Notes: generated by a model from the sequence alone, not told the origin. 64,000 bases of DNA from Parvibaculum sp002684405 (GCA_965140395.1 OZ223206.1:496001-560000), one strand, 5' to 3'; positions 1 through 9,456 are shown, counted from the stretch's first letter. A program made the numbers and translations.

Positions 1-166
1 GGGCAACGTAATAAGTTGACGCACCCTTAACGGCCGCACCTAACCTGCTGAATTCTCACAGGTTTTCCGACATAAATTCTGTGCAAAGAAACGCGCGAAA
101 CGGCTTTCCCGGCCCACATAACGTAAAAGAAAGTGGTATCGAACGACTCAAATTCAAGAGGCGTTG

Positions 167-1126
167 TTAATGGTCTCCATCACGCCATTTTCGTTGCAGA
201 CGCGATGAAAGATCCGCATGCAGCGCAAAGGGAGAGCGCTGCGCATCGGACGAAATCTCTTCCGCCACAAGGGAAAGCCCTTCCCGCCCAAACCGTCCGC
301 CCAAGGATGATCTGACCCAGGACAATCCCTGATCCCGCCGCTTGCCGGGAAGAATATCATCCGCAGACAGATGGGTTCCATGCGCCTCGATCTCGTCCAC
401 GAGGCCGGCCACCCCCTCCCCCTTCGTGGCGGAGACGGTGAGCACCTTCACCTGCCATCCGGTCGAGGGAGCTTCGGACAGGCCGAGCGCCCCGCGAACG
501 TCGGCGACCGCCCGGCTCGCGGCAGGGCCCATATCGGCCTTGGTGACGAGCGTGATGTCCGGCACTTCCATGATGCCCGCCTTCATGAATTGCAGGCTGT
601 CGCCCGAGCCCGGCTGGATGCAGAAGACGACCGTGTCGGCGACATCGGCAATGTCGGTTTCCGACTGGCCGATCCCGACCGTTTCCACCAGCACCACGTC
701 GAAGACGGCGCGCATCAGGACGAGCGCCGGGAAGGTGAGGTCCGCGAGCCCGCCAAGGCGCTCGCGGGCAGCCATGGAACGGATGAAAACGCCCTGATCG
801 GCGGGGTCCGTCACCATGCGCGTCCGGTCGCCCAGAAGCGCGCCGCGTGTGCGTCGGCTTGAGGGGTCCACGGCGATAATACCGACGGTTTTCCCCCGTT
901 TTCGCCATTCGGAGACCATCGCATTGGTCAGCGTGGATTTGCCCACGCCGGGCGGGCCGGTCAGGCCGGCGACCGTCGCTCTGGGCGCCGCCCAGGCGGC
1001 ATCCAGCAGTTCCACGGTGCGCGGATCGTCGGGGGCCGCCTCCACGGCGGCCAGCGCCCGGGCGAGCGCGGCCTTGCCGCCTTTCAGCAGCTCATCGAGC
1101 GCGGGAATGTCGAGCCGCCTTGCCAC
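167..1126 (-). CDS. meaB: MeaB/ArgK-type G3E GTPase (methylmalonyl-CoA mutase chaperone family)
   Basis: This 319-residue protein belongs to the MeaB/ArgK family of P-loop GTPases, which load and protect the B12 cofactor of methylmalonyl-CoA mutase in the cytoplasm. The Walker A motif GPPGVGKST is at residues 57-65, the family switch VDPSSRRTRGALLGDRTRM begins near 86, ETVGIGQSE lies at 148-156 and the guanine-specificity motif VTKAD at 194-198. It starts 6 bp after the ppdK stop on the same strand, so the two are probably co-transcribed. No mutase gene is in the window, so the partner is inferred from the family only. Confidence 0.93.
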   Translation of the reverse strand: MARRLDIPALDELLKGGKAALARALAAVEAAPDDPRTVELLDAAWAAPRATVAGLTGPPGVGKSTLTNAMVSEWRKRGKTVGIIAVDPSSRRTRGALLGDRTRMVTDPADQGVFIRSMAARERLGGLADLTFPALVLMRAVFDVVLVETVGIGQSETDIADVADTVVFCIQPGSGDSLQFMKAGIMEVPDITLVTKADMGPAASRAVADVRGALGLSEAPSTGWQVKVLTVSATKGEGVAGLVDEIEAHGTHLSADDILPGKRRDQGLSWVRSSLGGRFGREGLSLVAEEISSDAQRSPFALHADLSSRLQRKWRDGDH

Positions 1127-1132
1127 CGGCCC

Positions 1133-3805
1133 TCAGGTCTCCCGCGCAAGCGCGGCCTGCGCCGCCGCCAGCCGGGCGATCGGCACGCGATAGGGCGAGC
1201 AGGACACATAGTCGAGGCCCACTTCTTCGCAGAAATAGATCGAGGACGGGTCGCCGCCATGCTCGCCGCAAATGCCGAGCTTGATGCCCTCGCGCGTGGC
1301 GCGGCCCCGTTCGGCGGCGATCTTCACCAGCTCGCCCACGCCGTCCAGATCGAGCGAGACGAAGGGATCCTGCGCGATGAGGTTCTTTTGCAGATAGTCG
1401 TTGATGAAGGTCGCGGCGTCGTCGCGGCTGATACCGAAAGTCGTCTGCGTAAGATCGTTCGTGCCGAAGGAGAAGAACTCCGCCGTCTCGGCGATCTCGC
1501 CCGCCATCAGCGCGGCGCGCGGCAGCTCGATCATGGTGCCGACGTGATATTCGATCTCGGCGCCATGTTCCTTGCTCACTTCCTCGGCGACCGCCACGAT
1601 ACGCGCCTTCAGGAAGTCGAGTTCGGCCTTCATGGCGACGAGCGGCACCATGATTTCCGGTATCACATGTTCGCCGGTCTTCTTGCCTGCTTCCAGCGCA
1701 CCCTCGAAAATCGCACGCGCCTGCATTTCGTAGATTTCCGGGAAGGTGATGCCGAGGCGGCAGCCGCGATGGCCGAGCATGGGGTTCGCTTCCGCCAGCT
1801 CCATCAGGCGGCGGCGCAGATCGGCGGCGGGCATGCCCGTATCTTCCGCCACTTCCGCGATTTCCTCGTCGGTCTTGGGCAGGAATTCATGCAGCGGCGG
1901 GTCCAGCAGGCGGATCGTCACGGGCAGGCCGTGCATGATCTCGAAGAGCTGGCGGAAATCGTCGCGCTGCACGGGCAGAATTTTCGACAGCGGTTCGCGG
2001 CGGCCCGCCTCGTCCTTGGCCAGGATCATCTGGCGCACATGGGTGATGCGGTTCGCCTCGAAGAACATGTGCTCGGTGCGACAGAGACCGATCCCCTCCG
2101 CGCCGAATTTGCGCGCCGTCTTCGCATCGGTCGGCGTTTCGGCATTGGTGCGCACCTTCATGCGGCGATGCGTGTCGGCCCATTCCATCAGCGTGGCGAA
2201 ATCGCCGGAGAGTTCCGGCTGCAATGTCGGCACGCGGCCCTTCATCACTTCGCCGGTGCCGCCGTCGATGGTGATGATGTCGCCCTTCTTCACGGTCTCG
2301 CCCGAGACCGTCATGGTTTCGGCCTGATAGTCGATGCGCAGCGCGCCCGCGCCGGAAACGCAAGGCCGGCCCATGCCGCGCGCCACCACCGCCGCATGGC
2401 TCGTCATGCCGCCGCGCGAGGTGAGGATGCCGACGGCGGAATGCATGCCGTTAATGTCTTCCGGGCTCGTTTCCACGCGCACGAGGATCACGTCATGCCC
2501 GTCCTGTTTCAGCTTCGCCGCCTCGTCGGAGCTGAAGACGACTTCGCCGCTCGCCGCGCCCGGCGATGCGGGCAGGCCCTTGGTCAGGATTTCGCGATCC
2601 GCCTCCGGGTCCAGCGTCGGATGCAGAAGCTGGTCCAGCGCGCCGGGCTCCACGCGGGTGATCGCCATGCGCTCGTCGATCAGCCCCTCGCCCACCATCT
2701 CCACGGCAATCTTCAGCGCGGCCTTCGCCGTGCGCTTGCCGCTTCGCGTCTGGAGCATCCAGAGCTTGCCTTCCTGCACGGTGAACTCGACGTCCTGCAT
2801 CTCCTTGTAATGTTCTTCCAGGCGGCGGAAGACCGCGACCAGCTCGCCATAGGCGGCGGGCATTTCCTCTTCCATGGAGGGCTTCTTGTCGCCGCCCGCG
2901 ATGCGCGCCGCCTTCGACAGCGATTGCGGCGTGCGGATGCCCGCCACCACGTCCTCGCCCTGCGCATTCACCAGGAACTCGCCATAGACGGCCTTTTCGC
3001 CGGTCGAGGGATTGCGCGTGAAAGCCACGCCCGTTGCCGAGCTATCGCCCATATTGCCGAACACCATGGCCTGCACATTGACGGCCGTGCCCCAGCTTTC
3101 GGGGATGTTGTGGAGGCGGCGATAAGTGTCCGCGCGGCGGTTGCGCCAGGAGCCGAACACCGCGTCGATGGCGCCCCAGAGCTGTTCCTTCACATCCTGC
3201 GGGAAGGGCTTGCCGAGTTCCTCGTCCACGCGCGCCTTGTAGCGCGTGATGACATCCTTCCAGTCATCCGCGGTCAGCTCGGTGTCGAGGTCGTATTCCT
3301 GCTCTTCCTTGTAGTATTCGAGGATCTCCTCGAAATTGTAATGCTCAACGCCCAGCACCACGTCGCAATACATCTGGATGAAGCGGCGATAGCTGTCATA
3401 GGCGAAGCGCTCGTCGCCGGAGCGCTTGGCAAGGCCTTCCACCGTCTCGTCATTGAGGCCGAGATTGAGCACCGTATCCATCATGCCGGGCATGGAGGCG
3501 CGCGCGCCGGAGCGCACGGAGACGAGAAGCGGGTTTTCCTTTTCGCCGAAATTCATGCCGACGCTCTGGCCGATCTTGTCGAGCGCGGCTTCCACCTGCT
3601 CTTTCAGCCCGTCCGGATACTGACGGTCGTTTTCATAGAACGCCGTGCAGACTTCGGTGGTGATGGTAAAGCCCGGCGGGACCGGCAGCCCGATATTCGA
3701 CATCTCGGCCAGGTTCGCACCCTTGCCGCCGAGAAGGTTCTTCATCTCCGCCGTTCCCTCGGCCTTGCCGTCGCCGAAGGAATAGACCCACTTGTTCTCT
3801 GCCAT
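1133..3805 (-). CDS. ppdK: pyruvate, phosphate dikinase
   Basis: This 890-residue enzyme interconverts pyruvate, ATP and phosphate with phosphoenolpyruvate, AMP and pyrophosphate. The N-terminal nucleotide-binding domain opens with the typical LLGGKGANLAEM segment. The phosphohistidine domain carries GGMTSHAAVVARGMG with the carrier His, and the C-terminal PEP/pyruvate barrel ends with CGEHGGDPSS. I chose the ATG at 3805 (MAENKWVYSFG) because the 24 codons upstream of it in frame look unlike the family. The length matches bacterial PPDKs. It lies directly upstream of meaB, suggesting a two-gene transcript. Confidence 0.97.
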   Translation of the reverse strand: MAENKWVYSFGDGKAEGTAEMKNLLGGKGANLAEMSNIGLPVPPGFTITTEVCTAFYENDRQYPDGLKEQVEAALDKIGQSVGMNFGEKENPLLVSVRSGARASMPGMMDTVLNLGLNDETVEGLAKRSGDERFAYDSYRRFIQMYCDVVLGVEHYNFEEILEYYKEEQEYDLDTELTADDWKDVITRYKARVDEELGKPFPQDVKEQLWGAIDAVFGSWRNRRADTYRRLHNIPESWGTAVNVQAMVFGNMGDSSATGVAFTRNPSTGEKAVYGEFLVNAQGEDVVAGIRTPQSLSKAARIAGGDKKPSMEEEMPAAYGELVAVFRRLEEHYKEMQDVEFTVQEGKLWMLQTRSGKRTAKAALKIAVEMVGEGLIDERMAITRVEPGALDQLLHPTLDPEADREILTKGLPASPGAASGEVVFSSDEAAKLKQDGHDVILVRVETSPEDINGMHSAVGILTSRGGMTSHAAVVARGMGRPCVSGAGALRIDYQAETMTVSGETVKKGDIITIDGGTGEVMKGRVPTLQPELSGDFATLMEWADTHRRMKVRTNAETPTDAKTARKFGAEGIGLCRTEHMFFEANRITHVRQMILAKDEAGRREPLSKILPVQRDDFRQLFEIMHGLPVTIRLLDPPLHEFLPKTDEEIAEVAEDTGMPAADLRRRLMELAEANPMLGHRGCRLGITFPEIYEMQARAIFEGALEAGKKTGEHVIPEIMVPLVAMKAELDFLKARIVAVAEEVSKEHGAEIEYHVGTMIELPRAALMAGEIAETAEFFSFGTNDLTQTTFGISRDDAATFINDYLQKNLIAQDPFVSLDLDGVGELVKIAAERGRATREGIKLGICGEHGGDPSSIYFCEEVGLDYVSCSPYRVPIARLAAAQAALARET

Positions 3806-3847
3806 CGTTACTGCCTTTGGTTGAGGCCAGACTAAAGCTTGTACGCC

Positions 3848-3931
3848 GTCATGGCCCGGCTCGTCCGGGCCATCCACGCCTTATGTCCCTCAAGGAAAGA
3901 CGTGGATGCCCCGCATGAAGCGGGGCATGAC
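3848..3931. repeat. palindromic intergenic repeat, complete two-hairpin module
   Basis: The module begins GTCATGGCCCGG and ends GCGGGGCATGAC. It holds two strong hairpins (ATGGCCCGG/CCGGGCCAT and ATGCCCCGC/GCGGGGCAT) flanking a CCACG...CGTGG inner pair. The same module recurs at 23745 and 49325, and in inverted orientation at 25981. It sits between the ppdK start and the glyS stop. Confidence 0.85.
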
Positions 3932-3954
3932 GCCCTTCCTGAACGGCATCGTCC

Positions 3955-3977
3955 CCTCCCCCGTTCCACGGGGGAGG
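3955..3977. repeat. C/G hairpin 3' of glyS
   Basis: CCTCCCCC and GGGGGAGG form a perfect 8-bp stem with a short loop just beyond the glyS stop codon. No T-tract follows on the minus strand, so a terminator role is only possible. A similar CCTCCCCC palindrome lies at 46783. Confidence 0.5.
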
Positions 3978-3991
3978 GTCAGGGAGGGGGC

Positions 3992-6124
3992 TTACCCCTC
4001 GACCTTCGAGAAGTCCGCGACCTCATGCAAGGCCGCGCGGATGAGGCTCAGAAGGCGCAGGCGGTTCGCGCGCACTTCCGGTTTGTCGGCATTGACGGTG
4101 ACCTTATCGAAGAAGGCGTCGACAGGCGCGCGGAGTTTCGCCAGCGCGGACATGGCCGCGGCGAAATCCTCCGCCCCGACGGCCCGGGTGGCTTCCGCGC
4201 GGGCTTCCTCGATACGGGCGAAGAGGTCGCGTTCCTCGTCGAGTTCGAACAGCCCCGCATCCGGCTCGCCGCCATAGGTGGCGTCGTCTTTCTTCTCCTC
4301 AATGCGGAGAATATTCACCGCGCGCTTGTAGCCCGCGAGCAGGTTCGCGCCGTCATCGGTGCTCAGGAAATCGGACAACGCTTCCACGCGCTTCACGATG
4401 AGGACGAGATCGTCCTGCCCCCCAAGAGCAAAAACCGCAGCGACCAGATCGTGCCTTTGTCCATTTGCCTTCAACTGAACCGACAGGCGATCAGCAAGGA
4501 AGGCAAGCAAATCCTGACGAACCCCCGTGCGATCCGAGACTGGAAATATAGCCGCTCCTTCAGGAGCATTAACTTTCTCAGCTTCCGTTATTTTGCGCGG
4601 CATCAGTTTCGTGAAAGATTTCAATGCCTCCCGAATAACGGCATTCAATTCAATACGAAGGTCAGCTTCCAGCACAATACGGATCACGCCCAGCGCGGCA
4701 CGGCGAAGCGCGAAGGGGTCCTTGGATCCCGTAGGCTTTTCGTCAATCGCCCAGAACCCCACCAGCGTGTCGATCTTGTCGGCGAGCGCGACGACCTTGC
4801 CCAGCGCGCTGGCGGGCACATCGTCGGCCGGGCCGACCGGCGAATAATGTTCGGCAATCGCATCGGCGATGTCGTCGCCTAGATCGAATTCACGTGCATA
4901 GTAACCACCCATCAGGCCCTGCAATTCGGGGAACTCGAAGACCATCTGGCTGACGAGATCGGCCTTGGCGAGGCGGCCTGCCTGTTCGGCCTTTGCCGGA
5001 TCGACGCCCGGCAGGTCTTCGGCCAATGCGCGCGCAAGCTTCGCAATACGTTCGGCCTTGTCGCCGACGCTGCCGAGCCCTTCATAGAACTTCACATCCG
5101 AAAGCTTCGGCAGGCGGGCTTCCAGCGTTTCCTTCCGGTCCTGATCCCAGAGGAAGCGCGCATCGGCGAAGCGGGCGCGCAGCACGCGCTCGTTTCCGTT
5201 CACGATGGCCGCGCCGCCGTCATGCGCCTCGAGGTTCGCGATCACGATGAAGCGCGGGGCGAGCTTGCCGGTCTCGTCGGTGCAGGCGAAATATTTCTGG
5301 TGCGCGCGCATGGTGCTGGTCAGCACTTCCTGCGGCACGGACATGAACTCGTCGTCGATCTTGCCCATCAGCGGTACGGGCCATTCGACAAGCCCGGCGA
5401 CTTCCGTCAACAGTGCCTCGTCCTCGAAGAGCTTCAGCCCCTCATCCTTCGCGAGGATCGACGCGGCGGAGTGGATCGCCTTCGCGCGGTCTTCCGTCGC
5501 CAGCACCACGCGGGCCTTTTCCAGCTTCGCCTTGTAGTCGGCAAAGCTCGTGACATTGAACCCGTCCGGCGCCATGAAGCGGTGACCATAGGTCATGCTG
5601 TCGGACGACATGCCTTCGAACTCGAAGGGCACGACCTTGCCGCCGAAGAGGCAGAGAATGGAATGAAGCGGGCGCACCCAGCGCAAAGTCCCCTCGCCCC
5701 AGCGCATAGATTTCGGCCAGGGGAAGTTGCGGATCGCCTGCGGCACGATTTCGGCCAGCACATCGGCCATCTCCCTGCCCGGCTTCTCCATCACCGCGAC
5801 ATAGAACTGGCCCTTCTTGTCTTCCCGGACTTCCGCCTCGTCGATGGAGGTGAGCCCGGCTGCGCGCATGAAGCCTTCGACGGCCTTTTCCGGCGCGCCG
5901 ACCTTCGGGCCCTTGCGCTCCTCGCGCACATCCGGCGTCTTGTCTGGCAGGCCGTCGATGACGAGCGCCAGCCTGCGCGGCGTCGCAAAGGCTTTCGCCT
6001 CGCCCACGGCGACGCCCTCCGCCTTCAGCGCATCGCCCACCAGCCGCTTCAGATCGTCGGCGGCGCGAAGCTGCATCCGGGCGGGGATTTCCTCGGAGAA
6101 AAGTTCGAGCAGGAATTCAGACAT
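3992..6124 (-). CDS. glyS: glycyl-tRNA synthetase beta subunit
   Basis: This 710-residue protein is the large subunit of the bacterial alpha2beta2 glycyl-tRNA synthetase, which charges tRNA-Gly. It begins with the family hallmark LLELFSEEIPARM. The chosen ATG at 6124 shares one base with the glyQ stop (TAATG), which implies translational coupling. The stretch 4441-4680 is compositionally different: I count 118 G/C in 240 bases (49 percent), well below the surrounding gene. It encodes roughly residues 480-560, including a variable segment around MPRKITEAEKVNAPEG. The reading frame is intact throughout. Confidence 0.97.
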   Translation of the reverse strand: MSEFLLELFSEEIPARMQLRAADDLKRLVGDALKAEGVAVGEAKAFATPRRLALVIDGLPDKTPDVREERKGPKVGAPEKAVEGFMRAAGLTSIDEAEVREDKKGQFYVAVMEKPGREMADVLAEIVPQAIRNFPWPKSMRWGEGTLRWVRPLHSILCLFGGKVVPFEFEGMSSDSMTYGHRFMAPDGFNVTSFADYKAKLEKARVVLATEDRAKAIHSAASILAKDEGLKLFEDEALLTEVAGLVEWPVPLMGKIDDEFMSVPQEVLTSTMRAHQKYFACTDETGKLAPRFIVIANLEAHDGGAAIVNGNERVLRARFADARFLWDQDRKETLEARLPKLSDVKFYEGLGSVGDKAERIAKLARALAEDLPGVDPAKAEQAGRLAKADLVSQMVFEFPELQGLMGGYYAREFDLGDDIADAIAEHYSPVGPADDVPASALGKVVALADKIDTLVGFWAIDEKPTGSKDPFALRRAALGVIRIVLEADLRIELNAVIREALKSFTKLMPRKITEAEKVNAPEGAAIFPVSDRTGVRQDLLAFLADRLSVQLKANGQRHDLVAAVFALGGQDDLVLIVKRVEALSDFLSTDDGANLLAGYKRAVNILRIEEKKDDATYGGEPDAGLFELDEERDLFARIEEARAEATRAVGAEDFAAAMSALAKLRAPVDAFFDKVTVNADKPEVRANRLRLLSLIRAALHEVADFSKVEG

Positions 6125-7032
6125 TATTCGGCCGCTCCTGCCTCTACGCCCGCCTGGGGCGTCTTCAGCCATTCCTCGGCGCAGCGCTTGGCGAGCGCGC
6201 GCACGCGGCCGATATAGGCCTGCCGCTCGGTCACGGAAATCACGCCGCGCGCATCGAGCAGATTGAAATTATGGCTCGCCTTGATGACCTGATCGTAGGC
6301 CGGCAGCGGCAGCGGCTGATCGCGGTCCAGCAGCGCGTTGCACTCCTTCTCCGCATCCTCGAAATGGCGGAACAGCATTTCCGTGTTCGCCGCCTCGAAG
6401 TTATGCGCGGAGAATTCCACCTCGTTCTGGTGGAAGACGTCGCCATAGGTCACGCGGTCCGCGCCTTTGGCACCGTTATAGTCCAGCTCATAGCCGTTAT
6501 CGACGCCCTGGATATACATGGCGAGGCGTTCGAGCCCATAGGTCAACTCGCCGGAAACGGGCGAGCAGTCGAAGCCCCCCACCTGCTGAAAGTAAGTGAA
6601 CTGCGAGACTTCCATGCCGTCGCACCAGACTTCCCAGCCAAGGCCCCAGGCGCCCAGCGTCGGGCTTTCCCAGTCGTCCTCCACGAAGCGGATATCGTGG
6701 TTCTTCGCGTCGATCCCGAGTTCATAGAGGCTTTCGAGATAAAGCTCCTGAAGATTTTCCGGGCTCGGCTTCAGGATCACCTGAAACTGGTAATAGTGCT
6801 GAAAGCGGTTCGGATTCTCGCCATAGCGGCCGTCGGTCGGGCGGCGCGAGGGCTGCACATAGGCCGCCTTCCAGGGCTTCGGTCCCAGCGAGCGCAACGT
6901 GGTCGCGGGATGAAACGTGCCCGCGCCCATCGACATGTCATAGGGCTGCAGGATCACGCATCCCTGCCGCGCCCAATATTGCTGGAGCGTGAGGATCAGG
7001 GACTGGAAGGAATGGTCGGGCTTGCCGGTCAT
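6124..7032 (-). CDS. glyQ: glycyl-tRNA synthetase alpha subunit
   Basis: This 302-residue catalytic subunit activates glycine and, with GlyS, attaches it to tRNA. The class II core is visible near the N-terminus: LQQYWARQGCVILQPYDMSM followed by GAGTFHPATTLRSLGP, then the NPNRFQHYYQFQV segment. The length is normal for the family. It is the first gene of a glyQ-glyS operon, and its stop overlaps the glyS start by one base. I see no T-box leader upstream, as expected for a proteobacterium. Confidence 0.98.
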   Translation of the reverse strand: MTGKPDHSFQSLILTLQQYWARQGCVILQPYDMSMGAGTFHPATTLRSLGPKPWKAAYVQPSRRPTDGRYGENPNRFQHYYQFQVILKPSPENLQELYLESLYELGIDAKNHDIRFVEDDWESPTLGAWGLGWEVWCDGMEVSQFTYFQQVGGFDCSPVSGELTYGLERLAMYIQGVDNGYELDYNGAKGADRVTYGDVFHQNEVEFSAHNFEAANTEMLFRHFEDAEKECNALLDRDQPLPLPAYDQVIKASHNFNLLDARGVISVTERQAYIGRVRALAKRCAEEWLKTPQAGVEAGAAE

Positions 7033-7137
7033 GGTCGCCTTGCGAGTCGCGGGCGGACTGCCCGTTTGAAAGCGCGCGAAACCTAGCTCCGGGGGGATAA
7101 GCGGTCAAGAAACGGTACGGACCGTCCCAAAATGACG

Positions 7138-7160
7138 AAAACCCGGCGTCATGCGCCGGG
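7138..7160 (-). terminator. rho-independent terminator of the small membrane protein gene
   Basis: On the minus strand CCCGGCG, a five-base loop and CGCCGGG are followed by four T residues. It lies about 37 bases beyond the stop of the 63-residue ORF and just upstream of glyQ. Confidence 0.6.
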
Positions 7161-7196
7161 CCTTCCCGAAATTCCGTCCGCGTTCGCGGGTGGGGA

Positions 7197-7388
7197 TCAG
7201 CGATGGTCCTCGGGGACGTAATAGCCGTCGCGGGTGCGGCGAAGCCGGCCCATGTCGCGCGGCTCCATGCGGCTGCGGGACCGCGCCTCGGCCATGGCCA
7301 TGCGCTGGCGTTCCGCCGCCTTCACCACTGCCCGATACGCCGAGTAGCAGGCGGCAAGGAAGATCGCTGTGAAGACGAGCTTTGTCAT
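7197..7388 (-). CDS. small hypothetical membrane protein
   Basis: This 63-residue ORF starts MTKLVFTAIFLAACYSAYRAV, giving one hydrophobic segment at about residues 3-20. A basic, charged tail with several Arg and Met residues follows and ends in YYVPEDHR. I do not recognise a family. Support comes from the protein-like arrangement (membrane anchor, then charged tail), its position between the S49 peptidase and glyQ on the same strand, and the terminator-like hairpin downstream. A 100-residue alternative in another frame over 7105-7407 lacks any such structure. Confidence 0.55.
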   Translation of the reverse strand: MTKLVFTAIFLAACYSAYRAVVKAAERQRMAMAEARSRSRMEPRDMGRLRRTRDGYYVPEDHR

Positions 7389-7443
7389 CTAAATGCCCTT
7401 TCAACACTGGGGCCGGTCAGCCCAACCCGCTCGATTGGAATCA

Positions 7444-8346
7444 TTAAAGGCCAAATCGGCTCCAAATGGAACGCCTCTCTAGGGCCGAAATGATCCCGTC
7501 TGCGAATGAATCCGCAAAATTCGGGCCAAAATCAGGCAGGGCATCCGTTTTCTGCAACGATCTGACGGTATTTCCGAACGGCCAGAAGGAACGCCGGGGC
7601 GCCACGAGGCGCAATTTCACCTCCTCGCCGAAGCGTTCTCTCATGACACTCCTGATTTCGCCGATTCCGTCGATCAGACCGCGTTTCAGCGCGCCCTTGG
7701 CGGCCCAGAAGGCGCCGGAGAAGAGTTCGTCATCCGCGCCGTCCAGCTTTTCGCCCCTGCGGCCCTTCACCAGATCCTTGAAATAGTCATGGACCTCGCC
7801 CTGCAGGTCGAGAAGGCGTTTCACATCCTCTTGCCTTTCGGGCTGGAAGGGATCGAGCATCCCCTTGTTGGTGCCCGCCGTATGGACGCGGCGTTCCACG
7901 CCCAGCTTCTCGATCAGGCCGGTAAAGCCGAAGCCCGCCGATATAACGCCGATGGAACCCAGCACCGAGCTCTCGTCGGCGTAAATCTCGTCGCCCGCGC
8001 AGGCGATCATATAGCCGCCGGAGGCCGCCGCATCCTCGGCAAAGACGATGACGGGCAGCTTCTTCTCCTCCGACAGCGCCCGGATGCGCTTGAAGATCAG
8101 CGAGGACTGGACCGGCGAGCCGCCCGGCGAATTGACGATGAGCGCCACCGCCTTTGCGCCGCTTGTGGAAAAAGCCTGTTCCAGCGGACCGGCCAGCGCG
8201 GCCAGCGTCACGCCATTGCGCAAGGGCTGGCTGCCGCCGATGACGCCGGAAATGCGCACCACCGGCACCACGGGCGGCGGCGACCAGCCCGGGGCGATAC
8301 GGCTCATGACGGATTTGGGGAGAATGCGTCCTGCGAGATTTTTCAT
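7444..8346 (-). CDS. S49 family signal-peptide peptidase (SppA/SohB type)
   Basis: This 300-residue protease belongs to the single-domain S49 family, serine-lysine enzymes that degrade cleaved signal peptides or membrane proteins. VNSPGGSP is at 71-78, the likely nucleophile Ser109 lies in AAASGGYMIACAGDEIYA, and Lys161 in GTNKGMLDPF is the probable general base. There is no clear N-terminal membrane segment, unlike long SppA. It is transcribed toward the small membrane protein and may share its terminator. The substrate cannot be told from sequence. Confidence 0.88.
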   Translation of the reverse strand: MKNLAGRILPKSVMSRIAPGWSPPPVVPVVRISGVIGGSQPLRNGVTLAALAGPLEQAFSTSGAKAVALIVNSPGGSPVQSSLIFKRIRALSEEKKLPVIVFAEDAAASGGYMIACAGDEIYADESSVLGSIGVISAGFGFTGLIEKLGVERRVHTAGTNKGMLDPFQPERQEDVKRLLDLQGEVHDYFKDLVKGRRGEKLDGADDELFSGAFWAAKGALKRGLIDGIGEIRSVMRERFGEEVKLRLVAPRRSFWPFGNTVRSLQKTDALPDFGPNFADSFADGIISALERRSIWSRFGL

Positions 8347-8395
8347 ATAGCTTCAAATAAGTGCGTGAAGGCCGATAGGCAAGGCGGGCGGCGCG

Positions 8396-9196
8396 TCACG
8401 CCCGGTCGAAATGCAGCGCTTCCCCGCCCCGCAGCAGCGCCTCGGCGGCTTCCGAGAAGCGCCCGTCGCGGCGATGGAGCACCAGCCCCGGACGCAGCAC
8501 CAGCGGGGCGCGCGAGCCCCTTATGCCGCGCACGATCACCCGGCTCGCGGGCTTGCCGAGGGCGGGCCAGAGCGGAAAGACCTCGATCCCGCCGACATGG
8601 CCCTGCAGCGCGGCCAGCAGCGTCGCCAGCGCATCGGCCCGGTGGATGAAGGTCACCGTCGCCTTGGGACGTGCCATGACGCAGGTAAAGCGCACCCAGT
8701 CCTCAAGGTCGGAGCCCAGCGTCATATGCGCCTTCGCCTTGCTTTCATTGGGCGAGGCGGGGCTTGCCGCGGGATCGTGGAAGGGCGGATTGGCAAAGAC
8801 ATGATGATAGGAATTGGGTTCCAGCCCCAGCGCGGCGAGGTCGCGCGCGGGCAGGCCGATATCGCCCTGGAATATGGAGACGCGGTCCGTAAAACCATTA
8901 CGGCGAATATTCTCCGTCGCCAGCGCAACCATCTCCGGCTGCAGTTCCAGCCCGTCCACTTCCAGCCCCGGCACGCGCGCGGCCAGGCAGGCGCTTGCGA
9001 CGCCGACGCCGGCACCCGCTTCCAGCGCGCGTTCGCCGCTTCGGGCCTGAATGGAGGCGGCGAGCAGCACCGCGTCGATCCCCGCCCTGTAGCCCTTGGC
9101 GGGCTGGCGAAGCGTGATGCGTCCGTCCAGAAAGCCGTCTTCCGTGGTCTCTTCGATCCGTTCGGGGGTCGTTTCGCGTGCCGCCGCGCCGCTCAT
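8396..9196 (-). CDS. TrmN6-like class I SAM-dependent N6-adenine methyltransferase
   Basis: This 266-residue protein has a Rossmann SAM-binding motif at 59-68 (EAGAGVGVAS) and the amino-methylating motif NPPF at 136-139. This is the pattern of TrmN6 (YfiC), which methylates A37 of tRNA1-Val. Its start overlaps the DUF2007 gene by four bases (ATGA), so the two are translationally coupled. A GCYRAGIDA-like segment (KGYRAGIDAVLLAA) near 34-47 is also typical. The exact RNA substrate is inferred from the family. Confidence 0.82.
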   Translation of the reverse strand: MSGAAARETTPERIEETTEDGFLDGRITLRQPAKGYRAGIDAVLLAASIQARSGERALEAGAGVGVASACLAARVPGLEVDGLELQPEMVALATENIRRNGFTDRVSIFQGDIGLPARDLAALGLEPNSYHHVFANPPFHDPAASPASPNESKAKAHMTLGSDLEDWVRFTCVMARPKATVTFIHRADALATLLAALQGHVGGIEVFPLWPALGKPASRVIVRGIRGSRAPLVLRPGLVLHRRDGRFSEAAEALLRGGEALHFDRA

Positions 9197-9456
9197 TCGT
9201 CCTCTCCCTGCTTTTCCGGCCCCGGTTCGCCCTGCCCCGGCCCGGCCTCGCTTTCGCGTTGGACCTCGTCGAGAATGCGCGCCGCCCCGGGGTGATCTTC
9301 TTCCGTCACCATCATACGCCTTGGCAGGATGCCCAGCGAGCCCTCGACGATGGAGGTATAGGCGTCGAGCACCAGCGGCTCGATACCTGCCTCACGCAAT
9401 CGGTGCTCAAGATAGGACACCAGCACGGGATCGTTGCTTCTCAGAAGTTCCTTCAT
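9193..9456 (-). CDS. DUF2007 domain protein
   Basis: This 87-residue protein matches the DUF2007 pattern: MKELLRSNDPVLVSYLEHRL, then GIEPLVLDAYTSIVEGSLG and a downstream region ending at ILDEV. The tail is acidic and rich in Gly, Pro and Glu. The ATG at 9456 was chosen because the sequence upstream of it is Arg-rich and unlike the family. It overlaps the downstream methyltransferase by ATGA. DUF2007 proteins are small, often PII-like in fold, and no biochemical role is established. Confidence 0.82.
   Translation of the reverse strand: MKELLRSNDPVLVSYLEHRLREAGIEPLVLDAYTSIVEGSLGILPRRMMVTEEDHPGAARILDEVQRESEAGPGQGEPGPEKQGEDE

Noticed and set aside
1259..3835. 858-codon open frame on the plus strand opposite ppdK
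   Set aside because: It is the antisense shadow of a clearly real PPDK. It is rich in His, Arg and Ala with no domain, as expected for the complement of GC-rich codons.
7105..7407. 100-codon frame overlapping the small membrane protein
   Set aside because: It has no membrane segment or motif and runs through the terminator hairpin. The 63-residue frame is more protein-like.
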